NCBI GenBank assembly: GCA_002402945.1
Contig: DHGV01000091.1
Coordinates: 1 to 6,914 of the forward strand
Length of the DNA stretch: 6,914 bases
Origin: Pelotomaculum sp. UBA4789
Lineage (GTDB): Bacteria; Bacillota; Desulfotomaculia; Desulfotomaculales; Pelotomaculaceae
Direction of reading: 5' to 3'
The notes under the pieces are model-generated. The model saw only the letters and a program-made list of their open reading frames with translations. It made no database searches and was not told the DNA's origin. The translations under genes and the position numbers were made by a program. How positions within the stretch are numbered: the first letter of the stretch is position 1; each line of letters opens with the position of its first letter. This document shows positions 1 through 6,416 of the stretch, piece after piece.

Positions 1-27
1 TACACATAACTTTGGACTTGATCTATT

Positions 28-56
28 TTGTATTAATATTTATTGTATTTTATACT
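28..56 (+). promoter_or_regulatory. Candidate sigma-A promoter of the toxin-antitoxin pair
   Basis: TTGTAT (28-33) and TATACT (51-56) are separated by 17 bp, which is a good sigma-70/sigma-A arrangement. Transcription would start near 63 and leave a leader of about 27 nt. A second -10-like TATAAT lies at 61-66 but has no convincing -35 partner. The whole leader is extremely AT-rich, so chance matches are likely and the choice of -10 is uncertain. Confidence 0.45.
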
Positions 57-59
57 ATC

Positions 60-75
60 TTATAATATATTATAA
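60..75. promoter_or_regulatory. Perfect 16-bp palindrome, candidate operator
   Basis: TTATAATATATTATAA is its own reverse complement over all 16 bases. It ends inside the ribosome binding site region of the first gene and covers the expected transcription start. Antitoxins of this kind usually repress their own operon by binding a palindrome near the promoter, and the second gene encodes a helix-turn-helix protein, so an operator role is a reasonable inference. The AT-only sequence makes a chance palindrome possible. Confidence 0.4.
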
Positions 76-89
76 AGGAGAGGACGCAA

Positions 90-416
90 TTGACCTCTTG
101 GCTTGAAGCATGGATAGTATTACTCAGAGAAATAGGAAGGACCCGGAACTACATTATATCAAGGCATGCCTTTGACAGGATGGGAGAGCGGGATATCAGT
201 GAGGATGATGTACACAGGTGTTCTCTGACAGGGCAATATATTGAGTTCCAGGGACATGGGCGCGATTTAAAAATTTTACTTCAGAGTGAATGTGATGATG
301 GTTCACCATTTTACATGGTTATCGCTCTTGCATTCCCCCGACCTGTAATAGTAACAGTTTGCAGGTTTGCGGATGGGATATGGGATGATCTGGGTGCGAT
401 GAAAAAAAGAAAATAA
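90..416 (+). CDS. DUF4258 protein, probable toxin of a type II toxin-antitoxin pair
   Basis: This is a 108-residue soluble protein with no signal peptide or membrane segment. The DUF4258 signature is visible: SRHAFDRMGERDIS at residues 24-37 (H26, R30, E33, R34), a GxxxE-like turn at 48-52, GRD at 57-59, and a closing beta-rich part around 74-94. DUF4258 has been grouped with the BECR-type RNase toxin fold (RelE/barnase-like), so an RNA-cleaving toxin is the likely role; this rests on family knowledge and was not tested here. The start is TTG at 90, supported by AAAGGAG at 74-80 with a 9-nt spacer. The zinc-finger protein follows 29 bp downstream, giving the toxin-first order known from mqsRA and higBA. 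GC content is low compared with the sbcDC genes. The DUF4258 assignment is fairly secure and the toxin role less so. Confidence 0.75.
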   Translation: MTSWLEAWIVLLREIGRTRNYIISRHAFDRMGERDISEDDVHRCSLTGQYIEFQGHGRDLKILLQSECDDGSPFYMVIALAFPRPVIVTVCRFADGIWDDLGAMKKRK

Positions 417-432
417 AAAAAATTCCCGGGAT

Positions 433-439
433 GGAGGGG
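433..439 (+). promoter_or_regulatory. Ribosome binding site that fixes the antitoxin start
   Basis: GGAGGGG lies 6 nt before the ATG at 446. An in-frame ATG at 431 would put this site inside the gene and add five residues (MEGTV) ahead of the first zinc-binding cysteine. The 446 start is therefore preferred. Confidence 0.75.
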
Positions 440-445
440 ACTGTC

Positions 446-898
446 ATGAAATGTTATGTATGCGACGGTAGAATGAATAAAATACAAAAAGATGTAGAAA
501 CTACATGGAAAGGCAAAACAGTGGTCTTCAAGGGTATGAATGCTTATGTCTGTGAATCATGCGGCGAGGAAGCTTATGAGCCTGATGATGTCAAAGCGAT
601 GCAGTATTTCATAGAAGGCGCTGTTAAACAGGATGAATACCCTGAAATCATGAATGTAGAAGAGGTGGCGGATTTTTTTCGGGTCAGCAACCAAACTATC
701 TATAATATGCTCAGGGCTGGAAAGCTGCCCGCCGTTAAAGTGGGCCGGGAATGGAGATTTCCCCGGGATAAGATTAAAGCTATGGTATTTGAGCAGGGAC
801 AGGAAAAAGGTCCTATTGAGCTCGCGGCCAGGGACAATAGTTCAGAATTAAGCAAAAAGGACGCAATCATAATTTCCAGGTATTTAAGTGATATGTAA
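446..898 (+). CDS. YgiT-type zinc-finger and excisionase-type HTH protein, probable antitoxin
   Basis: This is a 150-residue protein with two clear parts. The N-terminal YgiT-type zinc finger has CxxC pairs at C3/C6 and C36/C39. After a linker, residues 69-113 form a helix-turn-helix of the excisionase/MerR-like kind (HTH_17): NVEEVADFFRVSNQTIYNML, then GKLPAVKVGREWRFPRDKI. A polar tail of about 37 residues follows. In MqsA the zinc finger binds the toxin and a C-terminal XRE-type HTH binds the operator. Here the DNA-binding part belongs to a different HTH class. By analogy the protein would neutralise the upstream DUF4258 protein and repress the operon, perhaps at the palindrome at 60-75. 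The start at 446 is chosen over 431 because of the ribosome binding site at 433-439. The domain calls are firm; the antitoxin role is inferred from domain and gene order. Confidence 0.8.
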   Translation: MKCYVCDGRMNKIQKDVETTWKGKTVVFKGMNAYVCESCGEEAYEPDDVKAMQYFIEGAVKQDEYPEIMNVEEVADFFRVSNQTIYNMLRAGKLPAVKVGREWRFPRDKIKAMVFEQGQEKGPIELAARDNSSELSKKDAIIISRYLSDM

Positions 899-916
899 TG
901 TATTGATCTATAGATT

Positions 917-923
917 AGGGAGG
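917..923 (+). promoter_or_regulatory. Ribosome binding site of sbcD
   Basis: AGGGAGG lies 7 nt before the ATG at 931. The 32-bp gap after the antitoxin gene also holds the perfect 10-bp palindrome ATCTATAGAT (906-915). It contains no convincing promoter or terminator. Confidence 0.7.
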
Positions 924-930
924 ATAAATT

Positions 931-2079
931 ATGAGGATCCTGCACACCGCAGACTGGCACTTGGGGCGTATCTTCTACGGTGTCTACCTGACTGACGACC
1001 AGGCCCACGTACTGCAGCAGTTCATCCGGCTCGCCGGCGACACCAGGCCGGATGTGATCTTAATCACCGGGGATATTTACGACCGCTCGGTGCCCCCGAC
1101 CGAGGCTATCAAGCTGCTGGACGAAGTGCTGTCCACCATTCTCATGGATTTCAAAATTCCCGTCATCTTGATTACCGGAAACCATGACAGCCCGGACCGG
1201 CTCGGATTCGGCACCCGCCTGCTGTCCGAGCAGGGCCTGCACCTCGTCGGCCAGCTAAGTGATCAGTTAAGGCCAATCGTCATTGACGACGCCCACGGAC
1301 CGGTATACTTTTGCCCGGCGCCCTACGCCGAGCCGCCGCTGGTCAGGGAACGGCTGCATCTGCCGGAGGTGGCCAACCACGAGCAGGCCATGCTGGCGAT
1401 GATTGCGCATTACGCCGCGGCCATCCCGGCAGGGGCCCGCCGGGTGCTCCTGGCCCATACCTTCGTGGCCGGCGGGGTGGAAAGCGAATCAGAGCGGCCC
1501 CTTACCGTAGGCGGCACCGGCGCGGTCAGTGCCGCCTGCTTCCAGCCCTTTCACTACGCGGCCCTGGGGCACCTGCACCAGCCGCAGAACATCGGCAGCG
1601 CACATGCCCGCTACGCCGGCTCACTATTGAAATATTCGTTCTCTGAAGCACATCACCGCAAGTCAGTAACCCTGGCGGAACTGGACGGCGACGGTAATAT
1701 AACATACGAGGCAATTCCCCTGTCACCCCGCCGGGACGTGCGCCGGCTGGAGGGCTATTTCGCGGATATTTTAGCCGGGCCGCAAAAGAGTCGGGAAGAC
1801 TACATCATGGTCACCCTGCAGGACACGGGCGCCATTCTGGATGCCATCGGCAAGCTGCGTGAGGTCTACCCCAATGTGCTGCACCTCGAACGCCCCAGCC
1901 TGACGGCGGGCGGCGAACTGCGCGGGCCTGGCGGCGACCACCGCTGCCTGAATGAGGCAGAACTCTTCGCCTCGTTTTTTGAACAGGTCACCGGCACACC
2001 GCTTTCCGAGGAGCAGGATAAAACCTTCAGCGAAACCCTGGAAACCTTTTACCGGCAGGAGCGGGAGGTGCAGTCATGA
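931..2079 (+). CDS. sbcD: DNA repair exonuclease SbcCD, nuclease subunit SbcD
   Basis: A 382-residue Mre11-type metallophosphoesterase, of normal length for SbcD. The canonical start MRILHTADWHLG is present. The metal-binding motifs appear in order: D8 and H10 (ADWH), D48 (GDIYDR), N84 and H85 (GNHDS), H176 (LLAHT), and H214/H216 (GHLH). No active-site residue is missing. A C-terminal SbcD DNA-binding/capping region follows at about 265-370. With SbcC it forms a complex that uses Mn2+-dependent nuclease activity to open DNA hairpins and trim blocked double-strand ends; this is established for E. coli SbcCD. The stop codon overlaps the sbcC start by 4 nt (ATGA), so translation of the two is coupled. 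The gene is GC-rich (70% in bases 1441-1500), in contrast to the toxin-antitoxin genes just upstream. Confidence 0.97.
   Translation: MRILHTADWHLGRIFYGVYLTDDQAHVLQQFIRLAGDTRPDVILITGDIYDRSVPPTEAIKLLDEVLSTILMDFKIPVILITGNHDSPDRLGFGTRLLSEQGLHLVGQLSDQLRPIVIDDAHGPVYFCPAPYAEPPLVRERLHLPEVANHEQAMLAMIAHYAAAIPAGARRVLLAHTFVAGGVESESERPLTVGGTGAVSAACFQPFHYAALGHLHQPQNIGSAHARYAGSLLKYSFSEAHHRKSVTLAELDGDGNITYEAIPLSPRRDVRRLEGYFADILAGPQKSREDYIMVTLQDTGAILDAIGKLREVYPNVLHLERPSLTAGGELRGPGGDHRCLNEAELFASFFEQVTGTPLSEEQDKTFSETLETFYRQEREVQS
2064..2070 (+). promoter_or_regulatory. Ribosome binding site of sbcC inside the end of sbcD
   Basis: GGAGGTG lies 5 nt before the sbcC ATG at 2076 and within the last codons of sbcD. 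Together with the ATGA overlap it supports both coupled and independent initiation on sbcC. Confidence 0.75.
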
Positions 2080-5000
2080 AACCGCTGAAGCTTACAATCA
2101 GCGCCTTCGGACCTTTTGCCGGGACCCAGACAATAGATTTTACCGAGCTCGGTGAGCGCACTTTCTTCCTGATCCACGGCCCCACCGGCTCCGGCAAGAC
2201 AACGGTTCTCGATGCCATCTGCTTTGCCCTGTATGGTGACACCAGCGGCGCGGAGCGGGAGGGCAAGCAGATGCGCAGCGACCATGCCGACATCAACGCG
2301 GTGACCGAGATCACCTTTGACTTCACCACGGGAGCTGAGGCCTACCGTATCAGGCGTTCCCCGGAGCAGGAGCGGCCTAAGAAGCGGGGCGAGGGGACCA
2401 CTGCCATGATCGCGAACGCCACTTTGTGGAAAAGGACCGGCCTCACTGGCGATGCCGAGGAAGGCGAGGTCCTGGAAACCGGCTGGAGCCGCGTCACCGA
2501 AGCGGTGGAGAAGCTGCTGGGCTTCAAGAGCAGCCAGTTCCGGCAGGTGGTGATGCTGCCCCAGGGCGATTTCCGCAAGCTCCTGATGGCAGACTCCAAA
2601 GAGCGCCAGGCGATCATGGAGATACTTTTCAGCACCGAGCTTTACCGCCGCATCGAAGAATACTTAAAAAACTGTGCTAAAAAGCTCCAGGTTGAGACGG
2701 AGCAAAAAGCAAGGGATAAAGCACTGAAGCTGCAGGATGCCGGGGTGGAAACGAAAGACGATCTGGCTCAGAGACACGTCGTACATACAAAGCAGCTGGC
2801 AGAAGCAACGGAAAATATTACGGCCCACTACATGGCCGCTGAAGCAGCGCGCAAGGCCCTGGAGACCGGCAATCAGGTCCAGGAAAAATTAGCCGCGAAA
2901 AAAGCCGCTGTCATTGCAGTCAAAGAGCTGGAGCAAAAAAGCCCGGAAATAGAAGCCAAACAGGCTGTATTAACGAAAGCCCAGCAGGCCGCCCAGCTGA
3001 TAGATAAGGAAAAAGCGCTGCAGGAAAGGCAGCAGGAGGCAGACACAGCAGCCTCTCAATTTGAAAATAAAAAATTTATAAGAAGTAAGGCCGAGTCAGC
3101 CAGTACAAAAGCGGCTGAAGCGCTGGCGGCAGAAGAGAAAAGGGAGCCGGAGCGGGAGGCCGCCAGCCGTGAAGTGATCCGGCTGGAAGGGCTCGCCGCT
3201 AAAGTTGCTGCCCTCGACGAAATTTGCAAAGCAATCGGCGAGGCTGAACAGAAGGTAAAAGCGGCAGAAACAGAGCTGGGCGCAGCCCAAAAGTACCTGG
3301 AGGCCACCCGAAAAGACATGGCCGAAAAAACAGCGGCGCATGCTGCCGCGAAAAGCAGCGCCGGCCAAGCAGCCGCGCTGGAAGCGGCCTGCCGGGAAGC
3401 AGAGCGGATCAGCGGGCGCAGGCAGACACTGGAAGATTACCGCGGGGTGCTGGGCGAGGCTCAGAAATCATTCAGCCAGGCAGAAAAAAAATGCCGCCTG
3501 GCCGAAGACGGTTATGCCGCCGCGAAAGAAGCACTGTCCGGTTTGCAAGAACGCTGGAACAAAGGGCAGGCCGCGATCCTGGCGGGCAGTTTGACGGCAG
3601 GTGAGCCCTGTCCGGTCTGCGGCTCAGCGGAGCACCCGAAACCGGCTGCCGCCGGCGCCGAGTTGCCGTCAGAAGCAGACTTGAAAGCCCGGCAGCTGGC
3701 ATTAAATGATCTCGAGGCGGCCCGCGATCAAGCGAAAGACGAATTGAACAGCGCAGAAGCGGTAAGGAGTACTGTGCTGGGCAGGATCGAGGACCTGGAG
3801 AAGGAACTGGGCGATCAGGTCCGCCTGGACCCGGCAGTCCTGGCTGCCAGCGCCAAAGAAATCAAAGGATTGTGGACACAGGCCAGCAGGGCTGCAGAAA
3901 CCGTCTCCGCGCTGGAAAGCGAGCTCAAAGGGCTGCAGGAGCAGGAAATAACAGCATGCAAAATGCTGGAAGACTGCAGGGAAAATTATCAAAAAGCGCA
4001 TACCGCGCTGGAAGCGCAGCGGGCGGTGCTTCAGGAGCGCGAGGCGGCCGTTCCGTCAGACCTGCGTGACCCGGCTGCTTTACAGCAAGCCCGGCAGGAA
4101 GCAGTTAACAGGCAGGAGCTGCTCCGGGCAAACCTAGAAAGCGCCAAAAATGCCGCGACAGATGCGAGCCAGGCACTGGTGCAGGCCGCCACCGCCGAGC
4201 AGGAAACACTGGCCGGGCTGCAGGCGGCACAGAAGCGCTTGGGGGACGAAAGGCGCTCCTTTGCCCAGCGCTTAAAAGAGGCCGGCTTTGACTGTCTGAA
4301 AGATTACGAGGCAGCCAGAAAAGTTCCGGAAGCAGTGCAGAGGCTGCAGCGGGAAATTGATGAATTCAGGGAGAAGCTGTATGCGGCCAAAGACCACTTG
4401 GAGCGTGCCGCCGGCGCGGCGGAAGGCTTGGCCGAACCCGACCTGGCGGCCCTGGCCCAATATAGAACTGAGGCGGAAAACGTTTATGAGCAGTCGCTGA
4501 GAAGGGAAGAACAGCTCCGCTCCCAGGTTAAAAATGAGGACAAGTGGCTCAAAGACCTGCAGGAGATGGAAGACGCCATAAAAGAACTGGCGGACCGGTA
4601 TGCGGTACTGGGGCGTCTTTCGCAGGTAGCCAACGGGGCAAACAAATACGGCCTGACCTTCCAGCGCTTTGTGCTGGGGGCGCTGCTGGACGACGTCACC
4701 ATCGCTGCTACCGAGCGCCTTAAATTGATGAGCCGCGGCCGCTACCACCTGCAGCGCACGATGGACCGGGCGCGCAGCAACGCCGCCGGCGGCCTGGACC
4801 TGGAGGTCTTCGACACCTATACCGGCGCCGCCCGCAGTGTGGCCACGCTTTCCGGCGGGGAGACCTTCCTGGCCTCGCTGTCGCTGGCCCTGGGCCTGGC
4901 AGATGTGGTCCAGTCCTATTCGGGCGGCATCCACCTGGACACCATTTTCGTGGACGAAGGCTTCGGCTCCCTCGATCCCGAATCCCTGGATTTCGCCCTG

Positions 5001-5141
5001 CGAGCCCTGCTCGACCTGCAGAAAGGCGGCCGCCTGGTGGGGATTATTTCCCACGTGCCGGAATTAAAAGAACGCATCGATGCCAGGCTGGAGATCCTGC
5101 CGACCGACAGGGGCAGCGCCGCCAGCTTCAGAATAGTTTAA
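2076..5141 (+). CDS. sbcC: DNA repair exonuclease SbcCD, ATPase subunit SbcC
   Basis: A 1021-residue Rad50/SMC-like ATPase, full length for the family. The N-terminal half has Walker A GPTGSGKT (35-42) and the Q-loop LPQGDF (Q163). Long Ala/Glu/Lys/Gln-rich coiled-coil arms run from about 190 to 830. Between them is the zinc hook CPVCGSAEHP, with C512 and C515 almost exactly at the midpoint, which joins two SbcC molecules. The C-terminal half holds the ABC signature LSGGE (925-929), Walker B leading into DEGFGSLD (D960, E961), and the H-loop histidine H993. All ATPase motifs are intact, so the protein should be active. It clamps DNA and controls the SbcD nuclease. The start at 2076 overlaps the sbcD stop. 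The stop codon sits at the start of a small inverted repeat (5139-5155) with no T-run after it. Confidence 0.97.
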   Translation: MKPLKLTISAFGPFAGTQTIDFTELGERTFFLIHGPTGSGKTTVLDAICFALYGDTSGAEREGKQMRSDHADINAVTEITFDFTTGAEAYRIRRSPEQERPKKRGEGTTAMIANATLWKRTGLTGDAEEGEVLETGWSRVTEAVEKLLGFKSSQFRQVVMLPQGDFRKLLMADSKERQAIMEILFSTELYRRIEEYLKNCAKKLQVETEQKARDKALKLQDAGVETKDDLAQRHVVHTKQLAEATENITAHYMAAEAARKALETGNQVQEKLAAKKAAVIAVKELEQKSPEIEAKQAVLTKAQQAAQLIDKEKALQERQQEADTAASQFENKKFIRSKAESASTKAAEALAAEEKREPEREAASREVIRLEGLAAKVAALDEICKAIGEAEQKVKAAETELGAAQKYLEATRKDMAEKTAAHAAAKSSAGQAAALEAACREAERISGRRQTLEDYRGVLGEAQKSFSQAEKKCRLAEDGYAAAKEALSGLQERWNKGQAAILAGSLTAGEPCPVCGSAEHPKPAAAGAELPSEADLKARQLALNDLEAARDQAKDELNSAEAVRSTVLGRIEDLEKELGDQVRLDPAVLAASAKEIKGLWTQASRAAETVSALESELKGLQEQEITACKMLEDCRENYQKAHTALEAQRAVLQEREAAVPSDLRDPAALQQARQEAVNRQELLRANLESAKNAATDASQALVQAATAEQETLAGLQAAQKRLGDERRSFAQRLKEAGFDCLKDYEAARKVPEAVQRLQREIDEFREKLYAAKDHLERAAGAAEGLAEPDLAALAQYRTEAENVYEQSLRREEQLRSQVKNEDKWLKDLQEMEDAIKELADRYAVLGRLSQVANGANKYGLTFQRFVLGALLDDVTIAATERLKLMSRGRYHLQRTMDRARSNAAGGLDLEVFDTYTGAARSVATLSGGETFLASLSLALGLADVVQSYSGGIHLDTIFVDEGFGSLDPESLDFALRALLDLQKGGRLVGIISHVPELKERIDARLEILPTDRGSAASFRIV

Positions 5142-5155
5142 TTTGTATCAAATTA
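5139..5155. repeat. Short inverted repeat at the sbcC stop codon
   Basis: TAATTTG (5139-5145) and CAAATTA (5149-5155) are perfect inverted arms around a 3-nt loop, and the left arm contains the sbcC stop codon. No run of T follows, so it does not look like an intrinsic terminator. The stem is AT-rich and weak, and its role is unknown. Confidence 0.4.
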
Positions 5156-5165
5156 TGATGCGGGG

Positions 5166-5720
5166 GTGTGTGCACTGGACAAATTTACCTTAAACCGCCA
5201 GGAGGCTGTCCTGATGGTGGTCGACATCCAGGAACGTCTGGCGCCGGCCATGAAATACGGCAAACAGGTGATCAGCAGGACCAACACCATGCTTGCCGTC
5301 GCTGCGGACACAGGGATCCCGGTGATCGTTACAGAACAATATCCCCAGGGCCTGGGCAGGACGGTTGCAGAAATAAATACCGGGTCCGGGACAGCCGTGT
5401 ATGAAAAGACAACTTTTTCCGGGTGTACGGCGGAAGCAGCCGCAGCTTTGAAAGAGCTGGGCAGGAAAAAGATAATTGTAACCGGCATGGAAACACATGT
5501 TTGTGTGCTGCAGACGGTAAGGGACCTGCTTGCCCGGCATTACCAGGTTTTTGTTGTCGGGGACGCGGTTTGTTCCCGGACTAAGGAAAATTACCGCAGC
5601 GGCTTGTCTCTGATGTCGCAGATGGGGGCGGTCGTTACAAATACGGAAACGGTCTTTTTTGATCTCATGAAGGAAGCAGCCACCCCTCAATTCAGGAAAT
5701 TGTCGCCCTTGATCAAATAA
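5166..5720 (+). CDS. Isochorismatase-like cysteine hydrolase
   Basis: A 184-residue soluble protein of the isochorismatase-like hydrolase superfamily. The expected catalytic triad is visible: D20 in VVDIQ, K81 in EKTTFSG and C113 in GMETHVCV. The segment VTEQYPQGLG (55-64) recalls the ISOC1/YcaC-like branch. The substrate cannot be read from the sequence, and nothing nearby suggests isochorismate or siderophore metabolism. GTG at 5166 is used as the start, but no good ribosome binding site precedes it. GGGGGTG at 5162-5168 would better fit a CTG at 5175, and AGGAGG at 5200-5205 fits an ATG at 5214. The upstream residues LDKFTLNRQEAVL match the usual first strand of the family, which argues for an upstream start. 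The 24-bp gap after sbcC has no clear terminator or promoter, so cotranscription with sbcDC is possible. Confidence 0.85.
   Translation: MCALDKFTLNRQEAVLMVVDIQERLAPAMKYGKQVISRTNTMLAVAADTGIPVIVTEQYPQGLGRTVAEINTGSGTAVYEKTTFSGCTAEAAAALKELGRKKIIVTGMETHVCVLQTVRDLLARHYQVFVVGDAVCSRTKENYRSGLSLMSQMGAVVTNTETVFFDLMKEAATPQFRKLSPLIK
5200..5205 (+). promoter_or_regulatory. Strong internal ribosome binding site in the hydrolase gene
   Basis: AGGAGG is followed after 8 nt by an in-frame ATG at 5214. Initiation there would give a 168-residue protein beginning MVVDIQ, which keeps D20 of the longer form but loses the start of the first beta strand. This is the best Shine-Dalgarno match near the gene start. Confidence 0.45.
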
Positions 5721-5739
5721 AGCCAAATATATTTGGGCT
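5721..5739 (+). terminator. Weak candidate terminator after the hydrolase gene
   Basis: AGCC (5721-5724) pairs with GGCT (5736-5739). Most of the interval also pairs with itself, since CCAAATATATTTGG at 5723-5736 is a perfect palindrome. The hairpin begins right after the stop codon. Only a broken T stretch (GTTATTTG) follows, so termination would be inefficient. It could instead be a regulatory palindrome for the downstream gene. Confidence 0.35.
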
Positions 5740-5756
5740 GTTATTTGACGGACTTC

Positions 5757-5765
5757 TGATATAAT
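5757..5765 (+). promoter_or_regulatory. Extended -10 promoter of the DUF805 gene
   Basis: TGATATAAT combines the TGn extension (5757-5759) with a perfect TATAAT (5760-5765). No -35 is found at the normal distance; TTGACG at 5745-5750 is only 9 bp away and cannot pair with it in the usual way. Transcription would begin near 5772, giving a very short leader in which the Shine-Dalgarno sequence is almost the first thing transcribed. Confidence 0.55.
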
Positions 5766-5771
5766 CTAAGT

Positions 5772-5779
5772 GAGGTGAT
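5772..5779 (+). promoter_or_regulatory. Ribosome binding site selecting the TTG start of the DUF805 gene
   Basis: GAGGTGAT is an 8-base match to the 16S rRNA tail. It touches the ATG at 5780, which is too close, but stands 6 nt before TTG at 5786. The TTG start gives MNWYLYVLKKYAVF, the usual beginning of DUF805 proteins, so both spacing and family resemblance favour 5786. Confidence 0.6.
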
Positions 5780-5785
5780 ATGATT

Positions 5786-6332
5786 TTGAACTGGTACCTG
5801 TATGTCTTAAAGAAATACGCCGTATTTGAAGGCCGGGCCAGGCGGAGAGAGTACTTGGATGTTTGTGCTGTTCAACATCATTTTCAGCATAGCAGCCGGG
5901 ATCCTGGATGAAATATTTGGCCTGGACTTCAGATCCGGGCGAGGCCTGATTGAAAGCGTGTACAGCCTGGCTGTTCTGATACCCAGCATCGCGGTGATGG
6001 TGCGCCGGCTGCATGACGTGGGCAGAAGCGGCTGGTTCTTCTGGATCAACCTGATCCCGATTCTCGGGTGGATCTGGTTCCTGATCGTGCTGTGCACGGA
6101 GGGCAATCCCGGCCTGAATAAATACGGGCCGAACCCCAAAGAAAGCGAACCGGCGGAGCCGGACCTCAAAATAAAGGATTTAATCAGCAGCCCGAAGGCA
6201 GCATCAGACGGCGTGGCCTACGACACCGCCCAGCAGATCAAGAAGCTGGCCGATCTGAAAAACGCAGGCGTCCTGACAGAGGAAGAGTTTGCCGCCAAGA
6301 AGCAGGAGCTGCTCGACAGGATGAAAAAATAA
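5786..6332 (+). pseudogene. DUF805 membrane protein with C-terminal SHOCT domain, frameshifted
   Basis: With one base removed, the gene would encode 181 residues. The first 23 (MNWYLYVLKKYAVFEGRARR, then REY) are read from TTG at 5786. The rest, starting WMFVLFNIIF, is read in the next frame from 5856. The junction reads GAG TAC T TGG ATG, so one extra T at 5855/5856 separates the frames. Without correction, translation stops at TGA 5909-5911 after about 41 residues. The restored protein has three hydrophobic segments (about 25-41, 55-72 and 83-103), the DUF805 motif RRLHDVGRSGW (73-83) and a SHOCT domain at about 145-181 (DLKNAGVLTEEEFAAKKQEL). DUF805 proteins are small inner-membrane proteins of unknown function, and SHOCT is a short domain often found at the C-terminus of otherwise unrelated proteins. 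The frameshift may be a real mutation or a sequencing error. No slippery sequence suggests programmed frameshifting. Confidence 0.8.
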
Positions 6333-6358
6333 GGAAGCAGGGGGACGGTTCGAGACCG

Positions 6359-6370
6359 CTGAAAAACACC
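6359..6370 (+). repeat. First copy of a CTGAAAAAC repeat in the IS left end
   Basis: CTGAAAAACACC at 6359-6370 matches CTGAAAAACCCC at 6417-6428 in 11 of 12 bases, and GGGGTTTTCAG at 6470-6480 is a near-perfect inverted copy. Repeated short blocks at an insertion-sequence end may be transposase-binding sites or the inner part of the terminal repeat. This is an inference. Confidence 0.45.
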
Positions 6371-6416
6371 TAATAAAAAATAGCAAAAATACAATTAAAT
6401 GCCTGTCGAAACAGAA

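Noticed and set aside
2640..3120. Lower GC stretch within sbcC as a possible inserted segment
   Set aside because: The frame, heptad-like Ala/Glu/Lys/Gln composition and central zinc hook are undisturbed. Lysine and glutamate codons of the coiled coil explain the extra A.
4272..5054. Long open frame of 260 codons on the minus strand inside sbcC
   Set aside because: It lies wholly within the conserved end of sbcC, has no ribosome binding site and its translation resembles no protein family I know. GC-rich coding DNA often leaves the opposite strand open.
5155..5193. A 12-codon reading frame, ATG ATG to TAA, ahead of the hydrolase gene
   Set aside because: It has no ribosome binding site, overlaps the hydrolase gene start in another frame, and nothing suggests translation or attenuation.
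90..5720. An anti-phage defence operon of toxin, antitoxin, SbcCD and hydrolase
   Set aside because: SbcD and SbcC have all normal motifs and lengths of the housekeeping repair complex, the hydrolase shows no defence-linked domain, and the composition break separates the toxin-antitoxin pair from the rest. Proximity alone is not enough.
5745..5765. TTGACG followed by TATAAT as a classical promoter
   Set aside because: The two boxes are only 9 bp apart, too short for sigma-A. The TGn extension of the -10 explains the promoter better.
5849..5860. Programmed ribosomal frameshift in the DUF805 gene
   Set aside because: GAG TAC TTG GAT contains no slippery run, and there is no obvious upstream Shine-Dalgarno stimulator or downstream hairpin. 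A simple one-base insertion explains it better.
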